From contig CAMDOL010000036.1 in the NCBI GenBank assembly GCA_945903615.1, positions 1 to 12,483 of the forward strand: 12,483 nucleotides of DNA, written 5' to 3'. Of this stretch, positions 1 to 6,348 are shown one piece after another. Source of the stretch: Rickettsia typhi (lineage in GTDB: Bacteria; Pseudomonadota; Alphaproteobacteria; Rickettsiales; UBA1997). The notes under the pieces are model-generated. The model saw only the letters and a program-made list of their open reading frames with translations, ran no database searches and was not told the DNA's origin. The first letter of the stretch is position 1, and each line of letters opens with the position of its first letter. Made by a program: the position numbers and the translations under genes.

Positions 1-111
1 ACATAGACAAAATATGGCTCGATTGATGATTTTAATCAAACTTAAGTTGTCTTGAACCTTTTATTTTATATTTCTAACCCCCCCCATTACTTCCGGTTAA
101 CTTTTTTGCTG

Positions 112-243
112 TTAATTACCGTCGGTTTTAACCGACGGATAGAACTAACTAAAATAAGGGCTTTAGCCCAACACTTCTGATGTCGGGCTAAAGCCCAGTT
201 TTTCTTAATCTCTTAACCGTCGGTTAAAACCGACGGTAATTAA
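112..243. repeat. 132-bp nested inverted repeat (palindromic, MITE-like)
   Basis: Positions 112-138 and 217-243 are perfect 27-bp reverse complements. Each arm also contains its own hairpin, CCGTCGGTT / AACCGACGG with a 2-base loop (119-138; 217-236). Inside, GGGCTTTAGCCC (158-169) and GGGCTAAAGCCC (185-196) are a second reverse-complementary pair, each again a 5-bp hairpin. The structure is therefore a palindrome made of palindromes. There is no coding capacity. It could be a non-autonomous mobile repeat or a structured RNA or cruciform element; the sequence does not decide between these. Confidence 0.85.
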
Positions 244-362
244 AAGGCACCTCTAAAGACAGCAAATTATATCGAAAAAATTTCTGATACCTGTTGAACC
301 ATTTGTTGATAAGGGTTTTAAGAGTTTTAGTGTTTGGCTAAGCGGACAGAAGTGCCCCTACT

Positions 363-404
363 CAAACCAGCAAGCTGGTTTGACCCTCCCTTAAAGCGGG
401 AGGG
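363..404. repeat. Two adjacent tight hairpins
   Basis: CAAACCAGC (363-371) pairs with GCTGGTTTG (374-382) across a 2-base loop. Immediately after, CCCTCCC (384-390) pairs with GGGAGGG (398-404) across a 7-base loop. The GC content of these stems contrasts with the AT-rich surroundings. They sit about 57 bases beyond the stop of the leftward rsmA and could help end its transcript, but neither stem is followed by a T-run on the minus strand, so I call them repeat hairpins and not a terminator. Confidence 0.6.
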
Positions 405-460
405 CCTCAAGGGGGTGATAACACCGAGTTTTGCCGAGTTTTATTTTATATTATCAACCA

Positions 461-1351
461 TTAGTCAAACAATCCGTTAAAAAAACTAGTCAGCTTACCA
501 AACTGCTCAAGTGTTAGCTGTTCAGCTCTTAGGCTTGAATCAATATCACATCTTTTTAACCAAGCTTCACTATCTTCACAAATTGATCTTAAGCCAGCTT
601 TAATCATTTTTCGACGCTGAGAAAATGCCGCGGCACAGACTTTTTCTAAATCTTTAAAATCAACATCCATAATTGGTTTAGCGCGTGGCCTGATCATCAC
701 TAAACTCGATGTAACTTTTGGTGCAGGAGTAAAAGATGAGGGCGAAATATCGAAGAGTTTTTTAGTTTCACAGAAAAAATTGATCATCACCGCTAACCTG
801 CCGAAGGCTTTAGTGTTTGGTTTAGCAACGATTCTCTCAACCACTTCTTTTTGAAACATCAAAATCATCAACTCAACATTTTGCAAACTAAACATCCATT
901 TAAAGAGTAATTCAGTGGCAATGTTATAAGGAAGATTAGCAATGATTTTGAGTTTTTTTGGCTTGCAATCCAAAGAACAGTTCAGGATCTTAGGGATCGA
1001 ACTAATATCCTTCGTCGCACCCAGTGCAACAGATGAAAAAGTAGCAATGTCAAACTTCAATGCATCACCTTTAATAATTTCCAACTGCGGATAAAAAGTT
1101 TTAATTTCCTCCAAAGCTGCAATGCAGCGATCATCTTGCTCAATAACAGTGAGTTTGTCAGGATTTAATTTGAGAATAGATTTGGTCAAGCCTCCGGGGC
1201 CGCCGCCAATTTCTAAAACCTGAAAACCATTCAAATCTCCAGCTTGGCGAGCAATTTTATCAGTCAAATTAGAATCCAAAATAAAATTCTGACCTAAAGA
1301 TCTTTTGGCATTCAGCCCGTATTTTTTGATGGTTTCGGAAGTGGAGAGCAT
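461..1351 (-). CDS. rsmA: 16S rRNA (adenine1518-N6/adenine1519-N6)-dimethyltransferase RsmA (KsgA)
   Basis: RsmA uses S-adenosylmethionine to dimethylate two adjacent adenines near the 3' end of 16S rRNA, a late step of 30S assembly in the cytoplasm. The 296-residue protein shows RSLGQNF (17-23), the SAM-binding loop LEIGGGPGG (46-54), the acidic E71, the catalytic NLPY (139-142), FTPAPKVTS (207-215) and the C-terminal SQRRKMIKAGLR region (244-255). The frame stays open to an ATG at 1444, but upstream sequence is a repeat palindrome and conserved similarity begins at MLSTSE, so I chose 1351; an ATG at 1369 is the alternative. About 25-30 extra residues (roughly 104-133) separate GDALKFD from KIIANLPYN, where the family normally has a short linker. 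It is last in the leftward rsmG-ald-rsmA block, 121 bases after ald. Confidence 0.95.
   Translation of the reverse strand: MLSTSETIKKYGLNAKRSLGQNFILDSNLTDKIARQAGDLNGFQVLEIGGGPGGLTKSILKLNPDKLTVIEQDDRCIAALEEIKTFYPQLEIIKGDALKFDIATFSSVALGATKDISSIPKILNCSLDCKPKKLKIIANLPYNIATELLFKWMFSLQNVELMILMFQKEVVERIVAKPNTKAFGRLAVMINFFCETKKLFDISPSSFTPAPKVTSSLVMIRPRAKPIMDVDFKDLEKVCAAAFSQRRKMIKAGLRSICEDSEAWLKRCDIDSSLRAEQLTLEQFGKLTSFFNGLFD
953..1042. repeat. Probable repeat insertion inside rsmA, in frame
   Basis: This segment encodes the extra residues of RsmA between the GDALKFD strand and the NLPY catalytic strand. Its DNA does not look like neighbouring codons: the plus strand carries GTTCAGGATC (980-989), GGGATCGAAC (993-1002) and CCTTCGTCGCACC (1009-1021), the style of dispersed bacterial palindromic repeats with GTTC/GATC and GAAC/GATC half-sites. 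The insertion keeps the frame and adds a polar linker. Boundaries are approximate because I cannot align homologues. A lineage-specific linker that is not repeat-derived is the alternative. Confidence 0.5.
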
Positions 1352-1463
1352 AATTAAGTTGTAAGTCATAAGGGCACCTCTAAAAATTAGAATTTTTAGA
1401 GATGCACATAAGTAATAAGCCATAAGTCCTAAAAAATAAACCAACTTATGACTTATGACTAAG
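1352..1463. repeat. Degenerate 7-bp-period repeats flanking a palindrome upstream of rsmA
   Basis: On the minus strand the bases just before the rsmA start read as heptamers TTATGAC, TTACAAC, TTAATT then ATG. On the other side of the palindrome at 1372-1407 the plus strand reads CATAAG, TAATAAG, CCATAAG (1407-1426), and ACTTATG, ACTTATG, ACTAAG (1444-1463). All share a 7-base period and an ACTTATG-like core. The palindrome therefore sits inside a heptamer tract. The tract fills most of the ald-rsmA spacer. A similar tract lies upstream of rnpA (9590-9650). Confidence 0.55.
1372..1407. repeat. Short palindromic element, copy 2
   Basis: CTCTAAAAATT (1378-1388) and AATTTTTAGAG (1391-1401) pair perfectly around a 2-base loop, with further imperfect pairing to 1372 and 1407. 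The arm GGGCACCTCTAAA matches 244-257 with one difference in 14 bases, and the reverse complement of 4335-4377 aligns along its whole length. It lies just upstream of rsmA and supplies the only Shine-Dalgarno-like string (AGAGG) near the alternative ATG at 1369. Confidence 0.7.
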
Positions 1464-1486
1464 AATTGCTATTTATAACAATTCTT
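1461..1486. repeat. Small hairpin spanning the ald stop codon
   Basis: AAGAATTG (1461-1468) and CAATTCTT (1479-1486) are perfect reverse complements around a 10-base loop that contains the ald stop codon (1473-1475). On the minus strand the stem is followed by AGTCATAAG and not a T-run, so it is a weak terminator candidate; a role in slowing read-through to rsmA is possible but not shown. Confidence 0.35.
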
Positions 1487-2585
1487 CTGCATCTTGATAT
1501 TTATAACCGAGCGAATCAGCAACTGCTTTGTAAGTGATTTTTCCATCAATTACATTTAGGCCGTTTCTTAAATGAGCATCAGAAGTTAGAGCTTTTCTGT
1601 AGCCTTTATTTGCAAGTGCCAAAGTGAAAGGTAAAGTTGCGTTTTCTAGAGCAAGAGTTGAAGTTCTAGCAACTGCACCCGGCATATTGGTTACACAGTA
1701 GTGAACTACATCGTCAACCACATAAGTTGGGGCGCTGTGAGAAGTTGGTTTGCTGGTTTCGAAGCAGCCACCTTGATCGATTGAAATGTCAACCATCACT
1801 GAGCCAGATTTCATTTTTTTAACCATTTTTTTAGTCACTAATTTTGGAGCAGAAGCGCCAGGAATTAGAACCGCACCAATAACTAAATCAGCAGAAGTAA
1901 CATTGCTTTCGATGTTTTCTAGTGAAGCATATAAAACGCTAGCTGAATTGCCAAAAATATCACAAAGGTAACGAATTCTGTTTAATGATCTGTCTAAAAT
2001 TACAACTTGTGCGCCCATACCAATCGCCACTTTTGCAGCGTTAGTTCCAGCAACGCCACCTCCAAGAATTATAACTTTTGCAGCCGCAACTCCAGGAACT
2101 CCACCAAGAAGAATTCCGCGTCCGCCACTGGCTTTTTCTAAAGCCTTAGCGCCAGCTTGAATTGATAATTTGCCAGCAACTTCACTCATTGGAGCAAGAA
2201 GTGGTAATGAATTATCAAACGCACTCACAGTTTCAAAAGCAATCGCCACACATTTAGAAGCGACTAACATTTTGGTTAATTCTGGTTCTGCGGCCAAGTG
2301 TAGGTAGGAAAAAATTACCTGCCCTTTTTTAATCATTTTACATTCCGCTTTTTGTGGCTCTTTTACTTTCAAAACCATTTCCGCATTAGCATAAATATCT
2401 TCTGCTTTAGCAACAATTTTTGCACCTGCCGCAATGTATTGATCGTCTAAAAAGTCAATCGATGCACCAGCATTTTTCTCAACAATAACTTTGTGACCTG
2501 CGGCCACTAGTTCTCTAACACCGGAAGGAGTTGCGCCAACACGATATTCATGATTTTTAATTTCTTTAGGAATTCCAATTAACAT
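1473..2585 (-). CDS. ald: Alanine dehydrogenase
   Basis: Catalyses reversible NAD-dependent oxidative deamination of L-alanine to pyruvate and ammonia; in a nutrient-scavenging bacterium it could feed amino-acid carbon into pyruvate. The 370-residue length matches the family. It starts MLIGIPKEIKNHEYRVG, with the pyruvate-binding residues R15 and K75 and catalytic H96 and D270 all at the positions known from characterised bacterial alanine dehydrogenases. The Rossmann loop ILGGGVAG (173-180) and D198 for NAD ribose are intact, so the enzyme should be active. The ATG at 2585 lies 12 bases after the rsmG stop, which implies cotranscription from the rsmG side. No strong Shine-Dalgarno sequence precedes it. 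Nothing looks truncated. Confidence 0.96.
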   Translation of the reverse strand: MLIGIPKEIKNHEYRVGATPSGVRELVAAGHKVIVEKNAGASIDFLDDQYIAAGAKIVAKAEDIYANAEMVLKVKEPQKAECKMIKKGQVIFSYLHLAAEPELTKMLVASKCVAIAFETVSAFDNSLPLLAPMSEVAGKLSIQAGAKALEKASGGRGILLGGVPGVAAAKVIILGGGVAGTNAAKVAIGMGAQVVILDRSLNRIRYLCDIFGNSASVLYASLENIESNVTSADLVIGAVLIPGASAPKLVTKKMVKKMKSGSVMVDISIDQGGCFETSKPTSHSAPTYVVDDVVHYCVTNMPGAVARTSTLALENATLPFTLALANKGYRKALTSDAHLRNGLNVIDGKITYKAVADSLGYKYQDAEELL

Positions 2586-2597
2586 ATTTTTGAAAGA

Positions 2598-3221
2598 TTA
2601 ATTAATATTATTAACAACAAGAACCTTGCTCTCCTGCGAGGTAAGGCTTGGGCGGGCGGTATGATGAAATTTATTGTGTTTTTTTGCAAGATTTATTTCA
2701 TTTTCAAAATTCTTTCCCTTTAGGAAAATCCCATAACCATCTGGTTTTAAAAATGGTTTAACCGTTGCAATGAGTTTATCCAATGGTGCAAACGCCCTTG
2801 AAGTTGCAATATCAAAAGTTAAGCCTCTAATCTCTTCAACTTTTTTTTGATGGATAATGATTTTATTATCCGAGACCTTAGCCGCAAGCTGCAAGAACTC
2901 ACATTTACGAAAAGATTTTTCAATCAGATGAATTTCCTTCACACCTAAAATTGATAACACAATAGCTGGAAAACCAGCACCAGAACCAAAATCACCAACC
3001 ACTAAATTTTTATTTTCAATGTATTGCAATAATTGTGCTGAGTCTAACATATGACGCTGCCAAACATCTTGCACTGTTGACTCACCAATCAAATTATATT
3101 GTTTATTATATTGCAAAAGCATTGCCAAAAAAGATTGCAGTTTTTCAATCTCAATTTGGGAAATTGGATAAAATTTTTTGATTTGGGCAATTGCTTTTAA
3201 TTGTTTTTCTTCTATTGTCAT
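2598..3221 (-). CDS. rsmG: 16S rRNA (guanine527-N7)-methyltransferase RsmG (GidB)
   Basis: RsmG methylates N7 of G527 in the 530 loop of 16S rRNA using S-adenosylmethionine. The 207-residue protein has the RHMLDS segment (56-61), the SAM loop GDFGSGAGFPAIVLS (76-90), the acidic end of the second strand (IEK, 100-102) and the SRAFAPL segment (141-147), all in the family order, and the usual family length. The usual mnmG-rsmG-parA-parB neighbourhood is absent; here it leads a block with ald and rsmA. The ATG at 3221 has a modest GAGCGG sequence upstream. The gap to the divergent aldolase start is only 40 bases, so its promoter must overlap that gap or the 5' part of the aldolase gene. Confidence 0.95.
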   Translation of the reverse strand: MTIEEKQLKAIAQIKKFYPISQIEIEKLQSFLAMLLQYNKQYNLIGESTVQDVWQRHMLDSAQLLQYIENKNLVVGDFGSGAGFPAIVLSILGVKEIHLIEKSFRKCEFLQLAAKVSDNKIIIHQKKVEEIRGLTFDIATSRAFAPLDKLIATVKPFLKPDGYGIFLKGKNFENEINLAKKHNKFHHTARPSLTSQESKVLVVNNIN

Positions 3222-3261
3222 TTTCCGCTCATGTTCATACTAAAAACCAAATAATCCAACA

Positions 3262-4191
3262 ATGAAAATCACAAAACAAGTAAAAAATATCCTTTCTCAT
3301 TATGAAAGCGATTGTCCGGGAACCAAAACTAATTTAGCGCGTATTTTAATGAGCGGCAAACTTGGTGGCACTGGCAAGATGGTGATTCTGCCCGTCGATC
3401 AAGGTTTTGAACATGGCCCAGCTCGCAGTTTTGCAGCAAATCCAGATGCTTACGATCCACATTATCACTTTCAATTAGCAATTGATGCTGGCTTAAACGC
3501 TTTTGCTGCACCACTTGGAATGATTGAAACTGGCGCCGATACTTTCGCTGGTGCAATTCCAACTATTTTAAAAGTTAATAGCTCCAACGCTTTGCATAAT
3601 GGCGGAAGCGCTCCTTATCAAGCAACAACTGGCTCAGTAAAAGATGCAATTCGTTTAGGTTGCTCAGCGATTGGTTTTACAATTTATCCAGGTAGCGATG
3701 CTGCTTTTGAAATGATTGAAGAAATTCGTGAAATGGCCGAAGAAGCTAAATCACTGGGTTTGGCAGTGGTAGTTTGGTCATATCCACGCGGCGGAGATTT
3801 ATCCAAAGCTGGTGAAACTGCTATCGACATTTGCGCTTATGGCGCGCACATCGCTGCTTTAATCGGTGCCCACATTATCAAAGTTAAGCCCCCAACTGCA
3901 GCTTTAGAAAATCTTGAAGCAATCAAAGTTTATGACAAACAAAAAATTGCCGTGCGCACTTTAGAAGAAAGAATCGCTCATGTGGTTCAGTCTTGCTTTA
4001 ATGGCAAAAGAATTGTTGTTTTTTCTGGCGGCAATGCCAAAACTGAAAACGAAATTTATGACGAGGTGAGAAGCCTTTACAAAGGGGGTGCCAACGGCTC
4101 GATAATCGGTCGTAACACTTTCCAACGCCCAAGATCTGAGGCGCTGGCGATGTTGGATAAAATTATTAAAATTTATCAAGGCAAGTTTTAA
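3262..4191 (+). CDS. fbaB: Class I fructose-bisphosphate aldolase, archaeal/DhnA type
   Basis: Cleaves fructose 1,6-bisphosphate to glyceraldehyde 3-phosphate and dihydroxyacetone phosphate (or the reverse) through a lysine Schiff base, in glycolysis or gluconeogenesis. The 309-residue protein has the DhnA/FbaB-type sequence: ILPVDQGFEHGP (42-53), YPRGGD (174-179), IIKVKPPT (205-212) with the probable Schiff-base lysine at 207 or 209, VVFSGG (252-257) and the C-terminal phosphate-binding GGANGSIIGRN (275-285). This is not the zinc class II or animal class I type. The start is fixed: an in-frame TAA lies a few codons upstream, and no Shine-Dalgarno sequence is visible. A weak TTGTCA (3215-3220) / CATACT (3236-3241) pair with short spacing could be its promoter, giving a very short leader. 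Confidence 0.93.
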   Translation: MKITKQVKNILSHYESDCPGTKTNLARILMSGKLGGTGKMVILPVDQGFEHGPARSFAANPDAYDPHYHFQLAIDAGLNAFAAPLGMIETGADTFAGAIPTILKVNSSNALHNGGSAPYQATTGSVKDAIRLGCSAIGFTIYPGSDAAFEMIEEIREMAEEAKSLGLAVVVWSYPRGGDLSKAGETAIDICAYGAHIAALIGAHIIKVKPPTAALENLEAIKVYDKQKIAVRTLEERIAHVVQSCFNGKRIVVFSGGNAKTENEIYDEVRSLYKGGANGSIIGRNTFQRPRSEALAMLDKIIKIYQGKF

Positions 4192-4275
4192 TTTTGGTAA
4201 TTAGTCGTGGGTTTATTTTTTACAACTGATTATTCAATTACCGTCATCCAAAAAATGTTTAAAAAATGGATCCCC

Positions 4276-4335
4276 GATAAAGTGCAACTCTAGTTAGTTT
4301 CCTTTGATAAAGTGCAACTCTAGTTAGTTTCCTTT
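4276..4335. repeat. Perfect tandem duplication of a 30-bp unit
   Basis: Positions 4276-4305 and 4306-4335 are identical 30-base units beginning GATAAAGTGCAACTC and ending GTTTCCTTT. They lie between the aldolase gene and the ABC transporter gene and directly abut the palindrome at 4335-4377. There is no spacer between the units, so this is not a CRISPR array. The preceding bases (4241-4275, containing ACCGTCATCC and TGGATCCCC) look like a degraded end of another dispersed repeat. The unit may be an insertion-sequence end, a recent slippage duplication or a regulatory site. Confidence 0.9.
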
Positions 4336-4377
4336 TAAGGGCGCTACTAAAATTCTAATTTCTAGAGGCGCCCTTAA
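4335..4377. repeat. Short palindromic element, copy 3
   Basis: TTAAGGGCGC (4335-4344) pairs perfectly with GCGCCCTTAA (4368-4377), with an AT-rich imperfectly paired middle. The reverse complement aligns with the element at 1372-1407 (shared CCTCTA-AAATTAGAATTTT core), so the two are copies of one family. It ends about 30 bases before the GTG start of the ABC gene, and a TATAAC sequence (4379-4384) follows directly, so it may affect that gene's expression. Confidence 0.7.
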
Positions 4378-4407
4378 CTATAACATTGCGATAACCAATA
4401 ATCATCA

Positions 4408-5907
4408 GTGCTTTTTGTTCAAAACCTCTCAGTCAATTCCCCAAACACTTCCATCGTTAAAAATATTTCTTTTGATCTTAAAGAAGGAGAAATTATGGCG
4501 ATTGTTGGTGGTTCTGGTGCCGGTAAATCAATAACCGCTTTAGCTATTGCCAGCTTGCTGCCCAAGAATTTTTCTACTTCCGGCAAAATTATTTTTAATC
4601 ACAAAAATCTACTTGATTTAAGTGAGGATGAGCTTTGCAAAATTCGTGGCAAAAAAATTGGGGTGATTTTTCAAGATCCCCTCACCTCACTTAATCCGCT
4701 TCATAAAATTGGCAAACAAATTGCCGAGGCAATCACGATTCATAATCCAAAATACAGTAAAGAACAAGTCACAAACCGAGTTATAGAATTGCTCAAAATG
4801 GTTGATTTATCTGATTTTAAAAATCGCCTTGATGCTTATGCGCATCAAATTTCTGGCGGACAAAAACAAAGAATTATGATTGCCATTGCACTGGCAAATA
4901 ATCCGCAATTACTGATTGCTGACGAACCAACGACAGCGCTGGATAGCAAAACTCAAAGTGAAATTATTCATTTGTTAATTGGTCTGAATAAAAAACTAGG
5001 TTTAAGTATTTTATTTATTACACACAATTTGCGAGTTGCTAAAGATTTGGCGCAAAATATTTTGGTGATGAATGAAGGCAAAATTGCTGAAGAAGGAACT
5101 GTCGAGAAAATTTTTGCTCATCCTAAAAATGATTATACTAAATTATTAATTGCAGCTTTTAAAATTGAAATAAAAGACAAAGACCAAAAAACTTCTGATA
5201 AGATTTTAGAGATCAAAAATCTAGGCGTAAAATTTTCCAGCAAAAATAGCTTTTTTGGCATTGGGCAAAAATATTTTTATCCAATTAAAGATATTTCCTT
5301 CAGTTTATATCAAGGCAAAACCCTTGGTATTATTGGTCAGAGCGGTTCTGGAAAATCAACTTTGGCTTTAGCACTTTGCGGATTAATTAAAAGTGAGGGT
5401 GAAATTTTATTTCAAGATAAATCAATCAAAAATCTTAAAAATGCTGAGCAAAATCATTTAAGAAAAAAAATCCAAATTATTTTCCAAGACCCAACTTCCA
5501 GCCTAAATCCTAGAATCAAAATTGGCAAAATTATCAAAGAAGGTTTGTTAGTGCACAAAATTGGCACCTCCAAAACCCAAGAAAAAATGGTTGATGAAAT
5601 TTTATTAGAAGTTGGCTTAAATCCTGCAATGAAAGCACTTTACCCCCACCAATTCAGCGGCGGACAAAAACAAAGAATTGCCATTGCTCGGGCATTAATT
5701 TTAAAACCAGAAATTTTAATTTTGGATGAACCGACCTCAGCTTTGGATTTGATTACTCAAAATGAGATTCTAAATTTGCTAAAAAAACTACAATACAGCC
5801 ACCAAATTGCTTATTTGCTAATTTCTCATGATCTTGAAGTTGTTGGTGCAATGGCACAGCAAGTTTTGGAAATTAAAGATGGCTCAATTCATCATTCATC
5901 ATCTTAA
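4408..5907 (+). CDS. Peptide/microcin-type ABC transporter, fused double ATPase (OppDF/YejF-like)
   Basis: Energises import of peptides or related small molecules by ATP hydrolysis on the cytoplasmic face of an inner-membrane permease. The 499 residues hold two complete nucleotide-binding domains. Domain 1 has Walker A GGSGAGKS (34-41), Q-loop VIFQDPLTSLNP (86-97), signature ISGGQKQR (148-155) and Walker B LLIADEP (168-174). Domain 2 has GQSGSGKS (310-317), IIFQDPTSSLNP (357-368), FSGGQKQR (416-423) and LILDEP (437-442). The H-loop histidines in ITHN and ISHD are present. Domain 1 ends with the HPKNDYTKLLI region typical of oligopeptide transporters. The start is GTG at 4408, because an in-frame TAA lies at 4399-4401. 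No permease or binding-protein gene is in the window. The last 35 bases overlap the convergent HIT gene. Confidence 0.88.
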   Translation: MLFVQNLSVNSPNTSIVKNISFDLKEGEIMAIVGGSGAGKSITALAIASLLPKNFSTSGKIIFNHKNLLDLSEDELCKIRGKKIGVIFQDPLTSLNPLHKIGKQIAEAITIHNPKYSKEQVTNRVIELLKMVDLSDFKNRLDAYAHQISGGQKQRIMIAIALANNPQLLIADEPTTALDSKTQSEIIHLLIGLNKKLGLSILFITHNLRVAKDLAQNILVMNEGKIAEEGTVEKIFAHPKNDYTKLLIAAFKIEIKDKDQKTSDKILEIKNLGVKFSSKNSFFGIGQKYFYPIKDISFSLYQGKTLGIIGQSGSGKSTLALALCGLIKSEGEILFQDKSIKNLKNAEQNHLRKKIQIIFQDPTSSLNPRIKIGKIIKEGLLVHKIGTSKTQEKMVDEILLEVGLNPAMKALYPHQFSGGQKQRIAIARALILKPEILILDEPTSALDLITQNEILNLLKKLQYSHQIAYLLISHDLEVVGAMAQQVLEIKDGSIHHSSS

Positions 5908-6280
5908 TAATTTTCTTAATTTCTGCTTCATTATATTCAATAATTTCACCACTAACCCAAACTGGCTTTGGAAAAGTTTTGTCATCTTTGAATCTGGCGA
6001 TGATGTGGATATGAAGCTGGGAAACGATATTGCCCAAGGCAGCAACATTTAATTTTATTGGATTAAAAAGTTTTTTTACCACCGCGCTGACCAAAGCAAT
6101 TTCTTTCATTGCAAGAATTTGATCCGCCTCTGACAAATCAATAATCTCAACCAAATTTGTCAATCTTGGAACCAAAATAAACCAAGGATAAAGAGAATTA
6201 TTCATCAAAAGCAATTGGCAAAGCTTTAAATCTTTGACCAAAATTGTGTCTTTTTTTAGTTGGTTATGAAGTTCAAACAT
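5873..6280 (-). CDS. HIT-family (histidine triad) nucleotide-binding protein
   Basis: Probably a small cytosolic nucleotide hydrolase or transferase acting on nucleoside phosphoramidates or dinucleotides; the substrate cannot be told from sequence. The 135-residue protein has LCQLLLMNNSLYPWFILVPR (20-39), LNVAALGN (77-84) and the triad region QLHIHIIARFKDD (88-100) followed by PVWV. The first triad position is Gln (Q88); the catalytic middle histidine H90 and third H92 are kept. That Gln is common in the alphaproteobacterial HIT group this resembles. I chose the ATG at 6280 because family similarity starts at MFELHNQLKKDTI; an upstream ATG at 6361 would overlap recN. Divergent from recN (68 bases) and overlapping the ABC gene tail-to-tail by 35 bases. 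Confidence 0.88.
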   Translation of the reverse strand: MFELHNQLKKDTILVKDLKLCQLLLMNNSLYPWFILVPRLTNLVEIIDLSEADQILAMKEIALVSAVVKKLFNPIKLNVAALGNIVSQLHIHIIARFKDDKTFPKPVWVSGEIIEYNEAEIKKIIKMMNDELSHL

Positions 6281-6348
6281 ATTGATAATTGGCGAGTAAT
6301 GGTTAAATTTTGTTATTAGAATAATTTCCTCAATATTAGGCGCCCTAA

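Larger units (their letters stand above)
1..460. other. Gene-free, repeat-rich left flank
   Basis: I see no coding region in this 460-base stretch in any frame: stops are frequent and no family is recognisable. It contains a run of eight C at 78-85, unusual in such AT-rich DNA, then a nested inverted repeat (112-243), a half copy of a small palindrome (244-257), two tight hairpins (363-404) and a short tandem repeat of CCGAGTTTTG-type units (424-442). It lies downstream of the leftward gene rsmA, so part of it may be that gene's 3' region, but no hairpin here is followed by a clear T-run on the minus strand. The last codons of a gene from the left could lie in the first 60 bases; none is identifiable. 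Confidence 0.6.

Noticed and set aside
363..404. Rho-independent terminator for rsmA.
   Set aside because: The stems are GC-rich, but no T-run follows either on the minus strand and they are about 57 bases or more from the stop.
1..460. tRNA or other stable RNA gene among the hairpins.
   Set aside because: No cloverleaf with T-arm or anticodon features could be drawn; the stems are simple 2-base-loop or 7-base-loop palindromes.
1352..1444. Longer rsmA start at 1444 adding 31 residues.
   Set aside because: The added part is translated from the heptamer tract and palindrome and has no family similarity; the conserved protein begins near 1351.
4276..4335. CRISPR-like repeat pair.
   Set aside because: The two 30-bp units are directly joined with no spacer, there are only two, and no cas gene is present.
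5873..6280. First histidine of the HIT triad replaced by glutamine as a sign of lost activity.
   Set aside because: QLHxHxIAR is the normal form in the alphaproteobacterial HIT group, and the catalytic middle histidine is present.
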